Assembly: GCA_963969495.1 (NCBI GenBank)
Contig: OZ018333.1
Span: 88,256,508 to 88,320,507, forward strand
Source: Ceratothoa steindachneri
Taxonomy: Eukaryota; Arthropoda; Malacostraca; Isopoda; Cymothoidae
Direction of reading: 5' to 3'
Length of the DNA stretch: 64,000 nt
Made by a program: the position numbers and the translations under genes. Below, one piece after another: positions 52,753 to 63,529 of this stretch. A model generated the notes under the pieces. That model was not told where the DNA came from. It saw only the letters and a program-made list of their open reading frames with translations, and did not search any database. Positions within the stretch are counted from its first letter, which is position 1. Each line of letters begins with the position of its first letter.

Positions 52753-55700
52753 TTAGACGGCTCGGGCCCCCGAGGCCTTACAAGGAGAGGAGGGATCGCC
52801 TAAATTTCAGAGAAGGATCTTTTTTGAGCGTTGTCCATCTGACCTAGGGCTCTTGCCGCCGGAGGGGAGAAGCGGGTGCTTTCCCCACCCTCATCTCCTA
52901 AAAAAAAGGAAAACATAAAAAAACACCCTGAACTCCTCTCTGGGTACGGACGGGCCCGCCACCCTTTCAGTAAGCGACCAAGCCAAGATCGGCACGTCCG
53001 GCCGTTTGCTCCACCTGGTGCGGGGTCCCAGACCAAGACCAGAACTGCGCAGAGCAGAGCCTCGATTACATCAGGGCCCCTCATTTAAAGTCTACCGGGC
53101 GTTTTGGAGCCTGCTGGCTTCAAACAGTTCCTTGTTATTTCTTCCACTTATGGCAACATGATCCATCAGAAGAGATCTTTAGCTAGCCTGATTGGTGGAC
53201 AGCCCAAGGAGACCTGTTTCTCGACTTCTTGCGAATGCATCGAATCCCTCCGAGGAGGCCATGATTAGTGCACTTCTGACATTATGGCACGCCTATGAGT
53301 GACGCCGCACTCCACCATGAAATTCGTGAAAAGGTAGTTTATGCAAGGAAACTTGTGGACTACTCCATAGATGACATTACGTTAAAGCTGGCCGACCATG
53401 GAGCGGTCAAGGTTGAGTGTGTAATGAGAAAACAGGGAGAGGCCTCGAGAGCCACCCCTACACTCTTCGTCACGTTTGATTATGACGACCTCCTTGAGCT
53501 TGTGCCTGCAGATTGGCATCAGTACAGCGTGAAGGCATTCGTGCTACTGCCGCGGAAGTTCTATTGCTGCCCCCGATTCGGCCTTATTAATCGCTTCTGT
53601 ACTGTTGTAGACCCGCAAAGTCGGGGTTATCCGAAGTCTATGTAAGTTCTTCCAAGTTCAAATCGAAGCGATTGGTGCGTATCTCCATGAGAAGGAAATC
53701 CTGGCAGTTCAGGCCAAGGAAAGTATCTCATTTCGATAGGCTAAGTACTTGGTTCTGGCGTGTCCGGTGCTGCCTGCGACGTCCTATGCCTCAATGTTAA
53801 GAAGGACTCCCTCTGTTCCTAGCCTCTCCAGGCCTACTAGCACTGTCGTTTCTGCGCCCATTCGGAACCCTTCTACTCACCCCGGGCGCTCCCCTAGATA
53901 AGCTAGCGGCACAAAAGGTTCACCCCCAACCCCGGCTAAAACAGGGGCTGCTCCTCCGCATATCTGTTGCCCGTAAGGCGAAACGGCCGCGCGCCTCCCC
54001 AGAGTCGTTAGACTCGCAGGAGGAAACCCCCCTGAAGATGATCGTGAGGCCATCTTCCGGGGTTATTAAAGCCGAAAGGACAGCACTAAAGGAGCTTCAG
54101 TTCCTTCATCCACACTCAGTAGTAGGTTGGATTGCTCTAATAAGGTGGATCCTCCAAAAGAGGATCCCCCTGCCGCCGAAGCCGCCCCGCTCGCCAAGGT
54201 TTCGAGGCCAAGGAGGAAAAGACTCGCATGGCGAACCCAAACTCCACCGATAAATTTTCGACTGCGACAGCACATTGTCCGGCCAACAGCGCCCGGAGTT
54301 CTGCCTCTAGCAAACGTACGGCTATTCCCGTGAGGGTCTTCTCTTCCAAGAGGGCCCCGCATCTCCTCCGAGCTAGGCTTGGAGGGCATATTCCTTCAAT
54401 GAAATTGCCAGGACTCCGGGCCAACTGGGAGCTGTAGATACTCGTCTCCTCCCGTTCCCTGTTAGTCATCTTTTTGCAGACCATGCTGGGCGCGTGCCCC
54501 CTGCCCACCCTGATGGGGTATAAGGGTTTTGCCACTCCACCACCACAGATGGAGGCTGGGCGTGAGGATGTGCGAATTACACCAAGCAGGATGTCCTCGT
54601 TCTTCTGTCGGCTTAGATAGCTCTTTTCAGGCAGTAGCTATACAGCTGCACCTAGATTGGAGGTATACTGTTATTCCAGCGTAACTTGCACCGTTATCCG
54701 ACTTCGAGACTGGGGACTTCCGCCGAGGTCCTTTCTTGTACTCGGAGATCAGAACGGTAGACACCCCCTCTGGTGAGACTACTCGATTAATCGTAGGGGT
54801 CAGGTCCTTGCCTACCTGATCGACTAGCTGGAGATAGCTGTCCTAAAATTGGATGACTTTATACATCGCTTCGCGAGAACCGCTTCATTTTCCTGTCTCA
54901 ATCTATCTTTATGATCTCCGGATGCTCTGCCTAATTTTGGGTGGTCGATGACCTCCATGGTAATGATGACTTTCCAATTCAAATATTTTCTGTGCGGTGC
55001 CGTCCGACAGTCCGCGCCGGTGGTGCTTGGTGTAAGTGCGATGATCGGCATTTTAGGAAATGACTGATTTCTCTGTCTCACTCGAGGAGTTGAGGTTGGT
55101 ATATGAGGCCGTTGAGTTGTTCTCTGGTCGCCTCATCGCCGTGGGCCTAACTACTATTCCCAATCTTCATATCTGTATTTTTACGAGATCGTCCATTCCG
55201 CATGAGAGGGAGCGGGGGCCCTCTCCGGCCCAATGGAGTAGGAAGAGGGTGACCCGCAGGAAGTGGTTTCAGTGTCACACTCTTTGCCTTAAACATCAAC
55301 GGCATCATTTCAGTGCTGCTGCAATATGTTCGCGCTACGCTCTACGTGAACGACTTTTCGATATCTTTTTGCGTTCCCCAGATGCCAACTCTGGATTGTC
55401 GACTCGACAGGCATTGAATCGTGTCTCTTGCTATGCTGAAGCGCACGGGCTTAGGTTTTCCTTGGCCAAGACTAAGGTGGTGCACTGATGCTGGAATCCG
55501 CTGCTCCACCCTAACCCAAACTTGTTTTAATAGGGGTCGCCCGGAAGTGGTAGACTCGCACCGTTTCCTCGGTCTTGTATTTGACCGACGCCTCAGCTGA
55601 AAGATTAATATTGGGCAGCCGCGCCATGGACGTTTATCGCCTGGAGCATGATAGTGCTACTGCCTTACTTTATCGATCCTCTGTTCGTTCGAAGCTCGAC

Positions 55701-57790
55701 TACTGATGCGAGTTTTATGCATCCGCAGTCGAGCGTGTATTGAGGAATGTGGCCTCGATCCACCATTCTGGTCTTCGCCTGGAAAAGGTTGGCTTCCGCA
55801 CTTCCCTCATTGAGAGCCTACTTGTCGATGCTGAAGAGATTCCACCAGCTCTGCGCCGTGCACAATGCACTGATCCCCTCTACACGCGAGTTTGGTGCCT
55901 CCCTCAGTTGAAGTCTCTGGATTGTCGACTGGACAGGCATTGAACCTTGTCACTTGCTATACTGAAGCACACGGGCTTATGTTTTCCTTGGCCAAGACTA
56001 AGGTGGTGCACTGATGCTGGAATCCGCTGCTCCACCCTGACCTAAACTTGTTTCTAATTGGGGTCGCCCAGAAGTGGTAGACTCGCACCGTTTCCTTGGT
56101 CTTGTATTTGACCGACGCCTCAGCTGGGAGGCTAGTATTGGGCAGCCTTAGGGTCTTTTGTACCCGCGCCATGGACGTTTAGCGCCTGGAGCATGATAGT
56201 GCTACTGCCTTACTTTTTTATCGATCCTCTGTTTGTTCCAAGCTCGACTACTGATGCGAGTTTTATGCATCCGCAGTCGAGCGTGTATTGCGGAATGTGG
56301 CCTCGATCCACCATTCCGGCCTTCGCCTGACAAAGAGTGGCTTCTGCACTTCCCTCATTGAGAGCCTACTTGTCGATGCTGAAGAGATTCCACTAGCTCT
56401 GCACCGTGCACGCGAGTTTGGCGCCTCCCTCAGTTGCCAACAGCTATCACTGCTTCCACAGCTGATTTTGACGGTGCCTATGACGCCGAGAAACGCCAAT
56501 CATACCCTAAGGTGTTTGGGTTTAGTGCTTGAACACTCCTTTGGAGAGCTATGTATAGCTCTCGCGCCGGTGGCGCCCCTGGCTCTGCCCAGGACGCCAT
56601 CCTGGAAGATACCACCTTTGACTATTTGACGCCACACCTCTGCTCCCAAAGCTTCCACAGCGCCGGGAGTATTGCATTAGGTCTTTTGAAGCACGCTCCG
56701 TTTCAGGCTGGAATTGTGCCAGTGTATATGGATGGGTTCAAGTCCCAAGAAGGGGTCGCTTTCCACGCCGTATCCCCTCTGTTTGAAGTCAGCGGTACTC
56801 TGCCAGGCGCTGCGTCTGTCTTCATGGCCGAGCTGGTTGCAATACACCGCTCGGTTCGGGAGATAACACGACGTGCCCTGTTCGGAGACCAGACTGTGAT
56901 AGCGATACACAAAGTACCCTGAGTGCTCTCGGAAGCATTGGAATCTCCGCATCCCATGGTTCGCGATATCCGTGACGCCACGGTTTTGGCGAGCCGGGCG
57001 GATTTTGAGATTATCTTCTGCTGGGTTCCTGGACATGTAGGAATAAGCGCACCGAAGTGGGCGCCAAAGAGTCTGTGATTACTGGGTGATCAGACCAGCA
57101 TTTTGCTCTTCCTCATGCCGATTACATGGTCGGAATACGGGCAGCTCTCCGGGCTGCTTAGCAAAGATGGGAGACAGTCCAGGGGAACTTAAAGTTGCGT
57201 GCCATTGCGTCGCAACTGTTCACATGGACCTACTACCCAATTCCGCGACAGCTTCAGTCTGCTTTCTGTCGTCTCCGAATTGGGCACACTCGCGGGACGC
57301 ACTGCCATTTGAAGGAGCGCTCCTCTGCGCCATACTGTGAAGACTGCGTTGTCCTCCAGACTGTTCGACACATTCTTATTGAATGTCCCAGTCTGTGTGA
57401 TCTTAGCGCACGTTTCCTGTCCCGGTATCAGGACGAGCGGGATCGTTACCGCTCTTCCCCTATACTCGGGATGGGTTCATGTACACTCACTTGGGGACTT
57501 TACGACTTTTGGGGGGAGGCTGACCTCCACTTTATTTGACCTTTGTTGTGTTTCTTTTTTTAGTTCCTGCCCTGGGAAGAGGCAGGCTATCCACCGCGCA
57601 GTGCATGCTTCCTTCTTGCTTTTTTAACAATTTTTATTATTGTCTAACTATTGTCCTTTTTGATCGTTATTTGTTATTTACATATTATTTGGTTTCTAAT
57701 ATTGCCTAGTAGTAGGCTGTTGTGTACGTCGACTTATGCCCAATTAGGCAGTCGGCAGATGGTCTACCACAAGAATACAAAACGATCTTT
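52753..57790 (+). mobile_element. Middle I-clade LINE of the nest: gag to 3' end
   Basis: Continues from 47139 (GTGCAAGGTCCTCC joined to TTTAGACGGCTCGGG). Gag runs 52760-54440 with knuckle remnants near 53560-53650. ORF2 follows: endonuclease 54380-55120, a short RT part with the box changed to YVND (about 55345), thumb, RNase H (56700-57050; VPVYMDGFKSQEG and FCWVPGHVGI), C terminus (57200-57440; CVVLQTVRHILIECPSLCDL), and the 3' stem-loop (57728-57756). Far more decayed than the inserted young copy. An internal 526-bp duplication lies in the thumb. Confidence 0.83.
55391..56420 (+). repeat. 526-bp tandem duplication inside the middle I-LINE
   Basis: CTGGATTGTCGACT recurs at 55391 and 55917, and the following blocks (GGCCAAGACTAAGGTGGTGC; ATCCGCAGTCGAGCGTGTATTG; GAGAGCCTACTTGTCGATGC) recur at the same spacing. 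The two halves differ by many substitutions and small indels (for example an extra TAGGGTCTTTTGTACC in the second), so the duplication is old. Confidence 0.87.
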
Positions 57791-57965
57791 TGATGAGAAA
57801 ACAGGGAGGAGACTCGAGACCCACCCCTACACTCTTCGTCACGTTCCACCGTGACAGGTTTCTTGAGTAGGTTCGTGTCAGTTTGTATCGCTGCTATGTG
57901 AAGGCATTCGTGCCATTGTGTAGATATGCTACTACCGCCAGCATTCTGGTCTTACGACTCACTCC
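57791..57965 (+). pseudogene. Oldest I-clade LINE: gag continuation after the nested copies
   Basis: TGATGAGAAAACAGGGAGG continues the gag left at 46513 (matches 49029-49190: CGAGACCCACCCCTACAC; CTTCGTCACGTTC). Homology fades near 57965, before the zinc knuckles. Confidence 0.75.
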
Positions 57966-58712
57966 AAGTTGCAATTCCCTCACCCGCGCTCTCTTATAGG
58001 TTAAACTCTATGGCCAAACCCGTAAGATAAAGAATGAGTAACCATATCTCGTGTTTGGATGTCCCTGTCGTGCCGTCTCTCCCATCAATATGTCCACCCT
58101 ATTGGGCCTCACTTCCAACATATATAGAGGAATATGGCATTTTCAAAAAAGATCCGTTGACCCTGCTCTACACTGTTCTTTCTTTCTGAAACATGCTTCA
58201 GTGATCATGCCCTTGGTGGTGACTGCCAACAGAGATAGCGCTCTTGAATTAAAAAGATCCCATCCTCTTCATGCTCAATCCATACCGAAGGATCAAAGTC
58301 GAGTCGCAATTTGAGCGCACCAACGGTGTATCAGAGTCATCACTGCATCTAACTTTACCTAGGATATCCTCTATTTAACTTTTTAATTATCACATTCTTT
58401 TAAATTTCCGCGTTATTTTTACTTTTCACAATTTATTATTCATACTAATTCCAGAACTTTTTGAATCCCTTTGTTCTTTCGGCTCTTCTTATCCCTTTGT
58501 CTAAGAAATTTGTGGGTGTCTGATGCGGAATGCCTCAGGATATACTCGTAATATCACTTTATGTGGAGGTCATAATGAGGTGGGAGTCCTAAATAAATGA
58601 ATTTGGGATGTATAGGATCCATACCCTTTCTTCCTATTGCAGAAATGCTCTCTTGTACACCAGAAAGATCGTGAATCATAGATTGTAAAATAACTAATTG
58701 TTTCCTTTTCAG
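57966..58712. other. Intron 3, last part; nothing recognised
   Basis: No element or conserved protein seen. Ends with a pyrimidine-rich tract TTTCCTTTTCAG, a strong acceptor for the finger exon. Confidence 0.6.
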
Positions 58713-59516
58713 ATGAAATTTGGTTCATCCAGTAACCTTAAGGTTATTCCACAATTTAGTGGTATGATATCACCACCTCGAGCCATTTGCCCTAATCAGG
58801 CTGCAATAAAAGTTACTAAGAAAGATTCATATAATCACACTGGTGAGAAGCCGTTCAGATGCAACCTTTGTCCTTATCAGGCTGTAACGAAAAAAGATGT
58901 TGGAAGACATTCAAGGACTCATACCAGAGAGAAGCCTTTTAAATGCAACCTTTGTCCGTATCAGACAGCAAAAAAAGATCATCTTAAAAGACATTCATAT
59001 ACTCACACAGGTGACAAGCCTTTTAAATGCAGCCTTTGCCCTTATCAGGCTGCAAATAAACGAGATGTTAGAATACATGTAAGGCATCATACAGGAGAGA
59101 AACCTTTCAAATGCAATTTTTGCCCTTATCAGGCCTCAATGAAAGTTCATCTTAAAAGCCATTTATATACTCACACAGGTGAGAAGCCTTTCAAATGTGA
59201 CCTTTGCTCCTATCAGGCGGCAAGGAAAGATTATCTTAAAAAACATTTATATATTCACACATGTGAGAAGCCTTTCAAATGCAATTTTTGCCCTTATCAG
59301 GCTGCAAAGAAAGTTGATCTTAAAAGCCATTCATATACTCACACAGGTGAGAAACCTTTCAAATGTGACCTTTGCTCCTATCAGGCAGCAAGGAAAGCTC
59401 ATCTTAAAAGCCATTTATATAGTCACACAGGTGAGAAGCCTTTCAACTGCAGCCTGTGCCCTTATCAGGCTGCCCGGAAAGGAGATATTCAGAGGCATTC
59501 ACTTACTCACAGGTGA
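58713..59516 (+). CDS. Zinc-finger gene, terminal exon with eight C2H2 fingers
   Basis: Acceptor CTTTTCAG at 58705-58712; the exon starts in phase 0 (MKFGSSSNLKV). A degenerate first finger lacking its second Cys is followed by eight regular fingers, C-x2-C-x12-H-x3-H with HTGEKPF-type linkers (one HTREKPF, one HTGDKPF, one HTCEKPF). Fingers share CPYQAA or CSYQAARK and so arose by local duplication. The product is probably a nuclear DNA-binding protein of 16+50+53+267 residues. The stop TGA at 59514-59516 results from a missing CA: other linkers read ACTCACACAGGTGAGAAG, here ACTCACAGGTGAGAAG. Further finger-like sequence follows, so the protein may have been longer. Confidence 0.87.
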   Translation: MKFGSSSNLKVIPQFSGMISPPRAICPNQAAIKVTKKDSYNHTGEKPFRCNLCPYQAVTKKDVGRHSRTHTREKPFKCNLCPYQTAKKDHLKRHSYTHTGDKPFKCSLCPYQAANKRDVRIHVRHHTGEKPFKCNFCPYQASMKVHLKSHLYTHTGEKPFKCDLCSYQAARKDYLKKHLYIHTCEKPFKCNFCPYQAAKKVDLKSHSYTHTGEKPFKCDLCSYQAARKAHLKSHLYSHTGEKPFNCSLCPYQAARKGDIQRHSLTHR

Positions 59517-59768
59517 GAAGTCCTTCAAATATAGTTTTGCCCTTATATGGCTGCAACGAAAGGAAAAGTTGGAAGGCATTCACTAACTCACAAGGGTTGA
59601 AGCATGTCAAATGCAGCCTTACCTTACCAATTTCCGAGGAAAGGTCAGCTTAAAAGCCACTTAAGTACTCACAAAGGCCATAGCCTTTCAAATGCAGTCT
59701 TTGTCCATATCAGGATCATAAAAAAGACAATCTTGTGGCACATTTAAGAACCTACACTGGTGATAAAT
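59517..59768 (+). pseudogene. Relic zinc fingers downstream of the stop
   Basis: The repeat pattern continues out of frame: CTTATATGGCTGCAACGAAAGG, then GTCAAATGCAGCC, then CAAATGCAGTCTTTGTCC and AACCTACACTGGTGATAAATAA. About three fingers are recognisable with missing bases and lost Cys codons. Now probably 3' UTR or decayed coding sequence. The final ACTGGTGATAAATAA would have been the original terminus. Confidence 0.75.
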
Positions 59769-59900
59769 AAACCTAAAAGTGAAGCAAAATGTTCATACGC
59801 TACAAGCGCCTCCTGAACTATTGCAGCATGGGTGAATTCATCGAGAGCTTCCGTATTGGTCAGCCTAGTGTGAGACGGCCCGCAAACAGAAGGATGCTGC
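59769..59900 (+). mobile_element. Possible scrambled I-LINE scrap
   Basis: ATACGCTACAAGCGCC and GCCTAGTGTGAGACGGCCCGCAAACAGAA resemble neighbouring pieces of I-LINE ORF2 (50890-50965) but in swapped order. Short, so only tentative. Confidence 0.4.
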
Positions 59901-61590
59901 CCGACTCCATTTTAGTTGACTTTTTGGTGATTTTCGCATTATCCAGGTGCGAGCAGGCGGGTGAAAAACAAGGGAATTTCTTTGCTAAATAGGTTTTGAA
60001 AAAAAGCCTCAGAGTTGACCAAAGAGGACAGTATGAGGGCTTCTCAGAACCTCGAATAGAAATATTAACTCTAAAACACAAAGGATGAAAAGAAGCGTCA
60101 TTCAAACCACTTTCCCAAATGATGGTGCTGGTGCTCATCTTCGGCACTACCGGCATGAATGGTGATTTCCGTGGCATCCCTTCTTATTACCGTCATGACA
60201 CATCGTTTGCCGCAGCAAAAATTCTGGTGCGTGGCTTTCCAAGCAAGCGGTCCCTATCTGGGTTTAGCCGCCTTTTTACGACACTCGCCAGAAAACGATA
60301 TGAGTAGTCTTCGTGCACCACATGCAAGGAGAAGAAAAAATATCCTTAATAAACATCCTTATCAAACAACAAACCTGATGATAAAGTCCACGGGTTCCAC
60401 TTTAAAAAATGACCTAATTTTCCTTCCTTTTTATCGTCTTGATCTCAAAATGGGAATTCAAGCCCACGCCATATCCTTTTAAGAAACTCATTCAGATTAG
60501 AGTTTTAAGGAAGACAAATTTCATCAAATCTGGATTATCTATCATGACTCTGGTAACCTATTATAGCCGGAATTATCGGTGTCGCTTTGCTTAATAGGGC
60601 TTATATGGGCCGGGGGGGGTAGATTTAGTGTCATCAAGATAGGCATCCCTCACTGCTCACGGTTTTTCCGGAGACTGACCGCGACAGTGCTCCTGCCTTG
60701 TAGCTCGAGAGGGAGCTCCGCGCGCTCATAAGAGAGGACTGTCAAGTGGAATTTTGCTATACCTCTCTACTTCCTCTTCCAGCTCTATTATGGTTCATTG
60801 TTATGGAATTCATGGAAGGGTGATGGGATGGGTGGAAGAGTGTCGGGCTGGGTGAAGGGAATGCAACTATAGAATAAGATAGAAATAAGTAAAATAATTG
60901 AAAAACATGAATAGATTAATAAGAACGTAAAGTACTTAAAAATAATAGTGCATAAAATATCGGTACTAATGTGAAATAATATAAATAGAATGTGGTAAAC
61001 GTTAAAATTGTGAAATATTGGAAAAGGTAGAAATAAATAAAGTAATCGAAAACATGAATAGACTAATAAATGAACGTAGATTATGTAAAAATAATAGTGT
61101 ATGAAATATAGGTATTAAAATAAATTGAATAAGCAAAAGGATATAAAGTAGTAATAAATATTATAAATTTAATGTTAAAGAAATGTAACAAAGAGAATAA
61201 AATAACGGTATTAATCGAAAGCGAAAGTAAATGAGTAATAAGAGATAATGGAGTGTAAAATAAAGTAATAATAATTAAATCACTCAAAAATTATAATTTT
61301 AAATGTATAAATAAGATATAACAAAATAAATAATATGTAACAATTCGATATGATAATTTGTTTATAACTGAAATATATATAATAATAACTATGTACATAG
61401 AATAAAAAGGATTGATGACCTCCACAGTTCCTGGAGTTTCGTTCTTCTCGATGACAACTTTGCCTTCTCTACTCTCCTCTTTTTGTGTGTATTCACCACT
61501 ATTAATCTAAATTGTTTTGCTTGCATGTAATTTTTTTACTTATATGTAAAATACTCAATTCTGTAAATGCTGTTCTTATAATAATAAATA
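59901..61590. other. No gene recognised; AT-rich low-complexity tract from 60850
   Basis: 60119-60480 has overlapping open frames in two frames and balanced base composition but no identifiable protein. 60850-61420 is strongly AT-rich with two near-repeated segments (AAATAAGTAAAATAATTGAA at about 60883 and AAATAAATAAAGTAATCGAA at 61031, about 148 bp apart). Nothing is assigned. Confidence 0.5.
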
Positions 61591-61818
61591 AATAATAGGG
61601 CGTGGTGAAGGCTTTGGTTGCCGGTGCTAGTCTGCTTTTCCCGTTTGTGTTCAGCATTATAAATTGTGCCCATTTTTCGGAATTTTTTTAAAGTGAATTT
61701 TGGTGAAGGTCGATTGGTTCGACCCGCTTATAGTAGTGGAAAACAAATTGGTAAAGTGAAAAGGCGCGATTTCGCTCGAAAAGTAGACCAATAGTTTTTC
61801 GATTCAAGAAAGTGAAGG

Positions 61819-63524
61819 ATGGAATCTTCACACTTTTGTTAGATATAAAGACCGAAGCTCCATCAGGAATATACGCAAGCCCTAAGGAAGTTTAAGGTAA
61901 AGTGGAATACAAATACTTGAACTTTGGCCCCTCATTCTCTCGCACCTTTCCCCTTTATACTTAATTTCAAGCCAAATCCCGGTGAACTCGTACCTGTTTT
62001 CTTCGTCACTACACTATTAAGAGGCTCCTCTCCTATCCCATGCAAATATCTTAGGATAATATGCAAGTGAAATGAGAGAGACCCTCAGCATCACTCTCTG
62101 GGCCATCTGGAATGGCCCCAAACCGAATTGAGGTAAGGTCTTTGAAAAAGTTTTTGGTTCATTGAGCATAGCACTAGACAGACTTATAGATATACCCAAC
62201 GGTTACTCGGCCATCTGTGCGAGGGAGGCCGTTGAATGCCTGAAATTAATCAACCTTAAATCTACAACACCGCAGCCTAATCTGTAGGCGTCTTGACTCG
62301 GGTTGGATGCCATTGGGTAGACGAAGTTCAAGCAGAGATAGAAAGGAACCAGCCATGGGCGAAGGTAGCAGAAGTAATTAAATTTAAAAAAATACACGTC
62401 TTTAAGGTTATTTTCGAAGATAGGCAATGGTACAGAAAGCAAAAGAAAATGGCCTGCTTCTCTTTAGCGTAAGATTCTGCCCGGAGCAGATGGAACGTGA
62501 AGAGTTTGTCGACCTACAAATGTGTTTCCGATGCTATAAGTACGACAAACACACCACGACCAACTGCCCGGACAAGTAATTTAGGTATACACTGTTCTAT
62601 CTGCACCAGCCGCGACCATTTTTGGTGCGATTGCAAAAGCAGCACCCCAAAATGCCTTAACTGCGAGGGAAACCACCGGAATCTGTCTATGGCACTTCCA
62701 GTTAAAAAAACAAAAAATTCAAAAACAAACAAAAAGCGTGAGAACGAGGAGAATAAGGCCAACACGACTTATGCCAAAGTTGCTAAAGCCGCTATCGCTG
62801 AAAGTAATAACCAGCGAACATACATACACGTAGAAAATGAACGGTCTACAAAAATAATGTGTTGCGTCGATTATGCACACATTGCAAACATTACAAGTCC
62901 CGGTAACTTCGCCACGGAAGTCAACCGCATGCTGGTTAAAAACGGCTTACAAGAGATGTAGTTTCCCGAAAACCCGCCATCGGAAGAGGTTATGCACATA
63001 AGTGTAGTCCCTCAGGGTGAAAATTCATGTAATAAACTTCCCACGCCCCCAAAATACAGTCTAAATAGACAAATAAACCCACAGACACCAGCACAAGCGC
63101 CCGAAACATCCGACAATAAGACCACCCAAACAAAAACAAAAAAACGCACCCAACAAGAAAGCCGTGCGACCCAAGGAGGCCAGGTCTCCACGATCAAGGA
63201 AAACCTCAAAACACCGCCGCCCAAGGTCAACCTCCTCATCGCGAGGAAGAGAGCATCAGCTCAAATACCACGCGAGGGGATTCAACTTCAAAGTATTTGT
63301 CCCCAAAGGAGTTTGATTTCCGCGAAGTAGCTGAAGGTCTTAAGACCAGAAGGTACAAGTGGGAATGTACAGATGAGGTCCCCGAGGGGCAGATTGAGGA
63401 TGCTCTCGCTCAAAACATGGTTAAACTGACACCGGACGGCTTCCACACGATCACGGACACAGAATATAGGAAAAAAAAACGGCAGGGAGCTCACCCTGCC
63501 CAGTACACCACACGGTGCTAAAGT
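61819..63524 (+). pseudogene. Gag pseudogene with zinc knuckles (third LINE)
   Basis: Knuckle 1 at about 62517-62575 (CFRCYKYDKHTTTNC, C-x2-C-x4-H-x4-C). After a frameshift, 62497-62961 carries CSICTSRDHFWC and CLNCEGNHRN, then a Lys/Asn-rich linker and a region (TYIHVENERSTKIMCC). Pieces at 62992-63330 and 63297-63521 (FREVAEGLKTRRYKWEC) complete it. N-terminal part 61819-62490 contains many stops. RNA-binding function lost. Confidence 0.7.
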
Positions 63525-63529
63525 AGAAT

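Noticed and set aside
52740..57968. Template jumping giving head-to-tail LINE concatemers
   Set aside because: At first the 3' end at 52740 and the 5'-truncated gag after it looked like a jump product, but the gag after it continues the gag before 47139 across a target duplication, so nesting explains it. The same holds at 57790.
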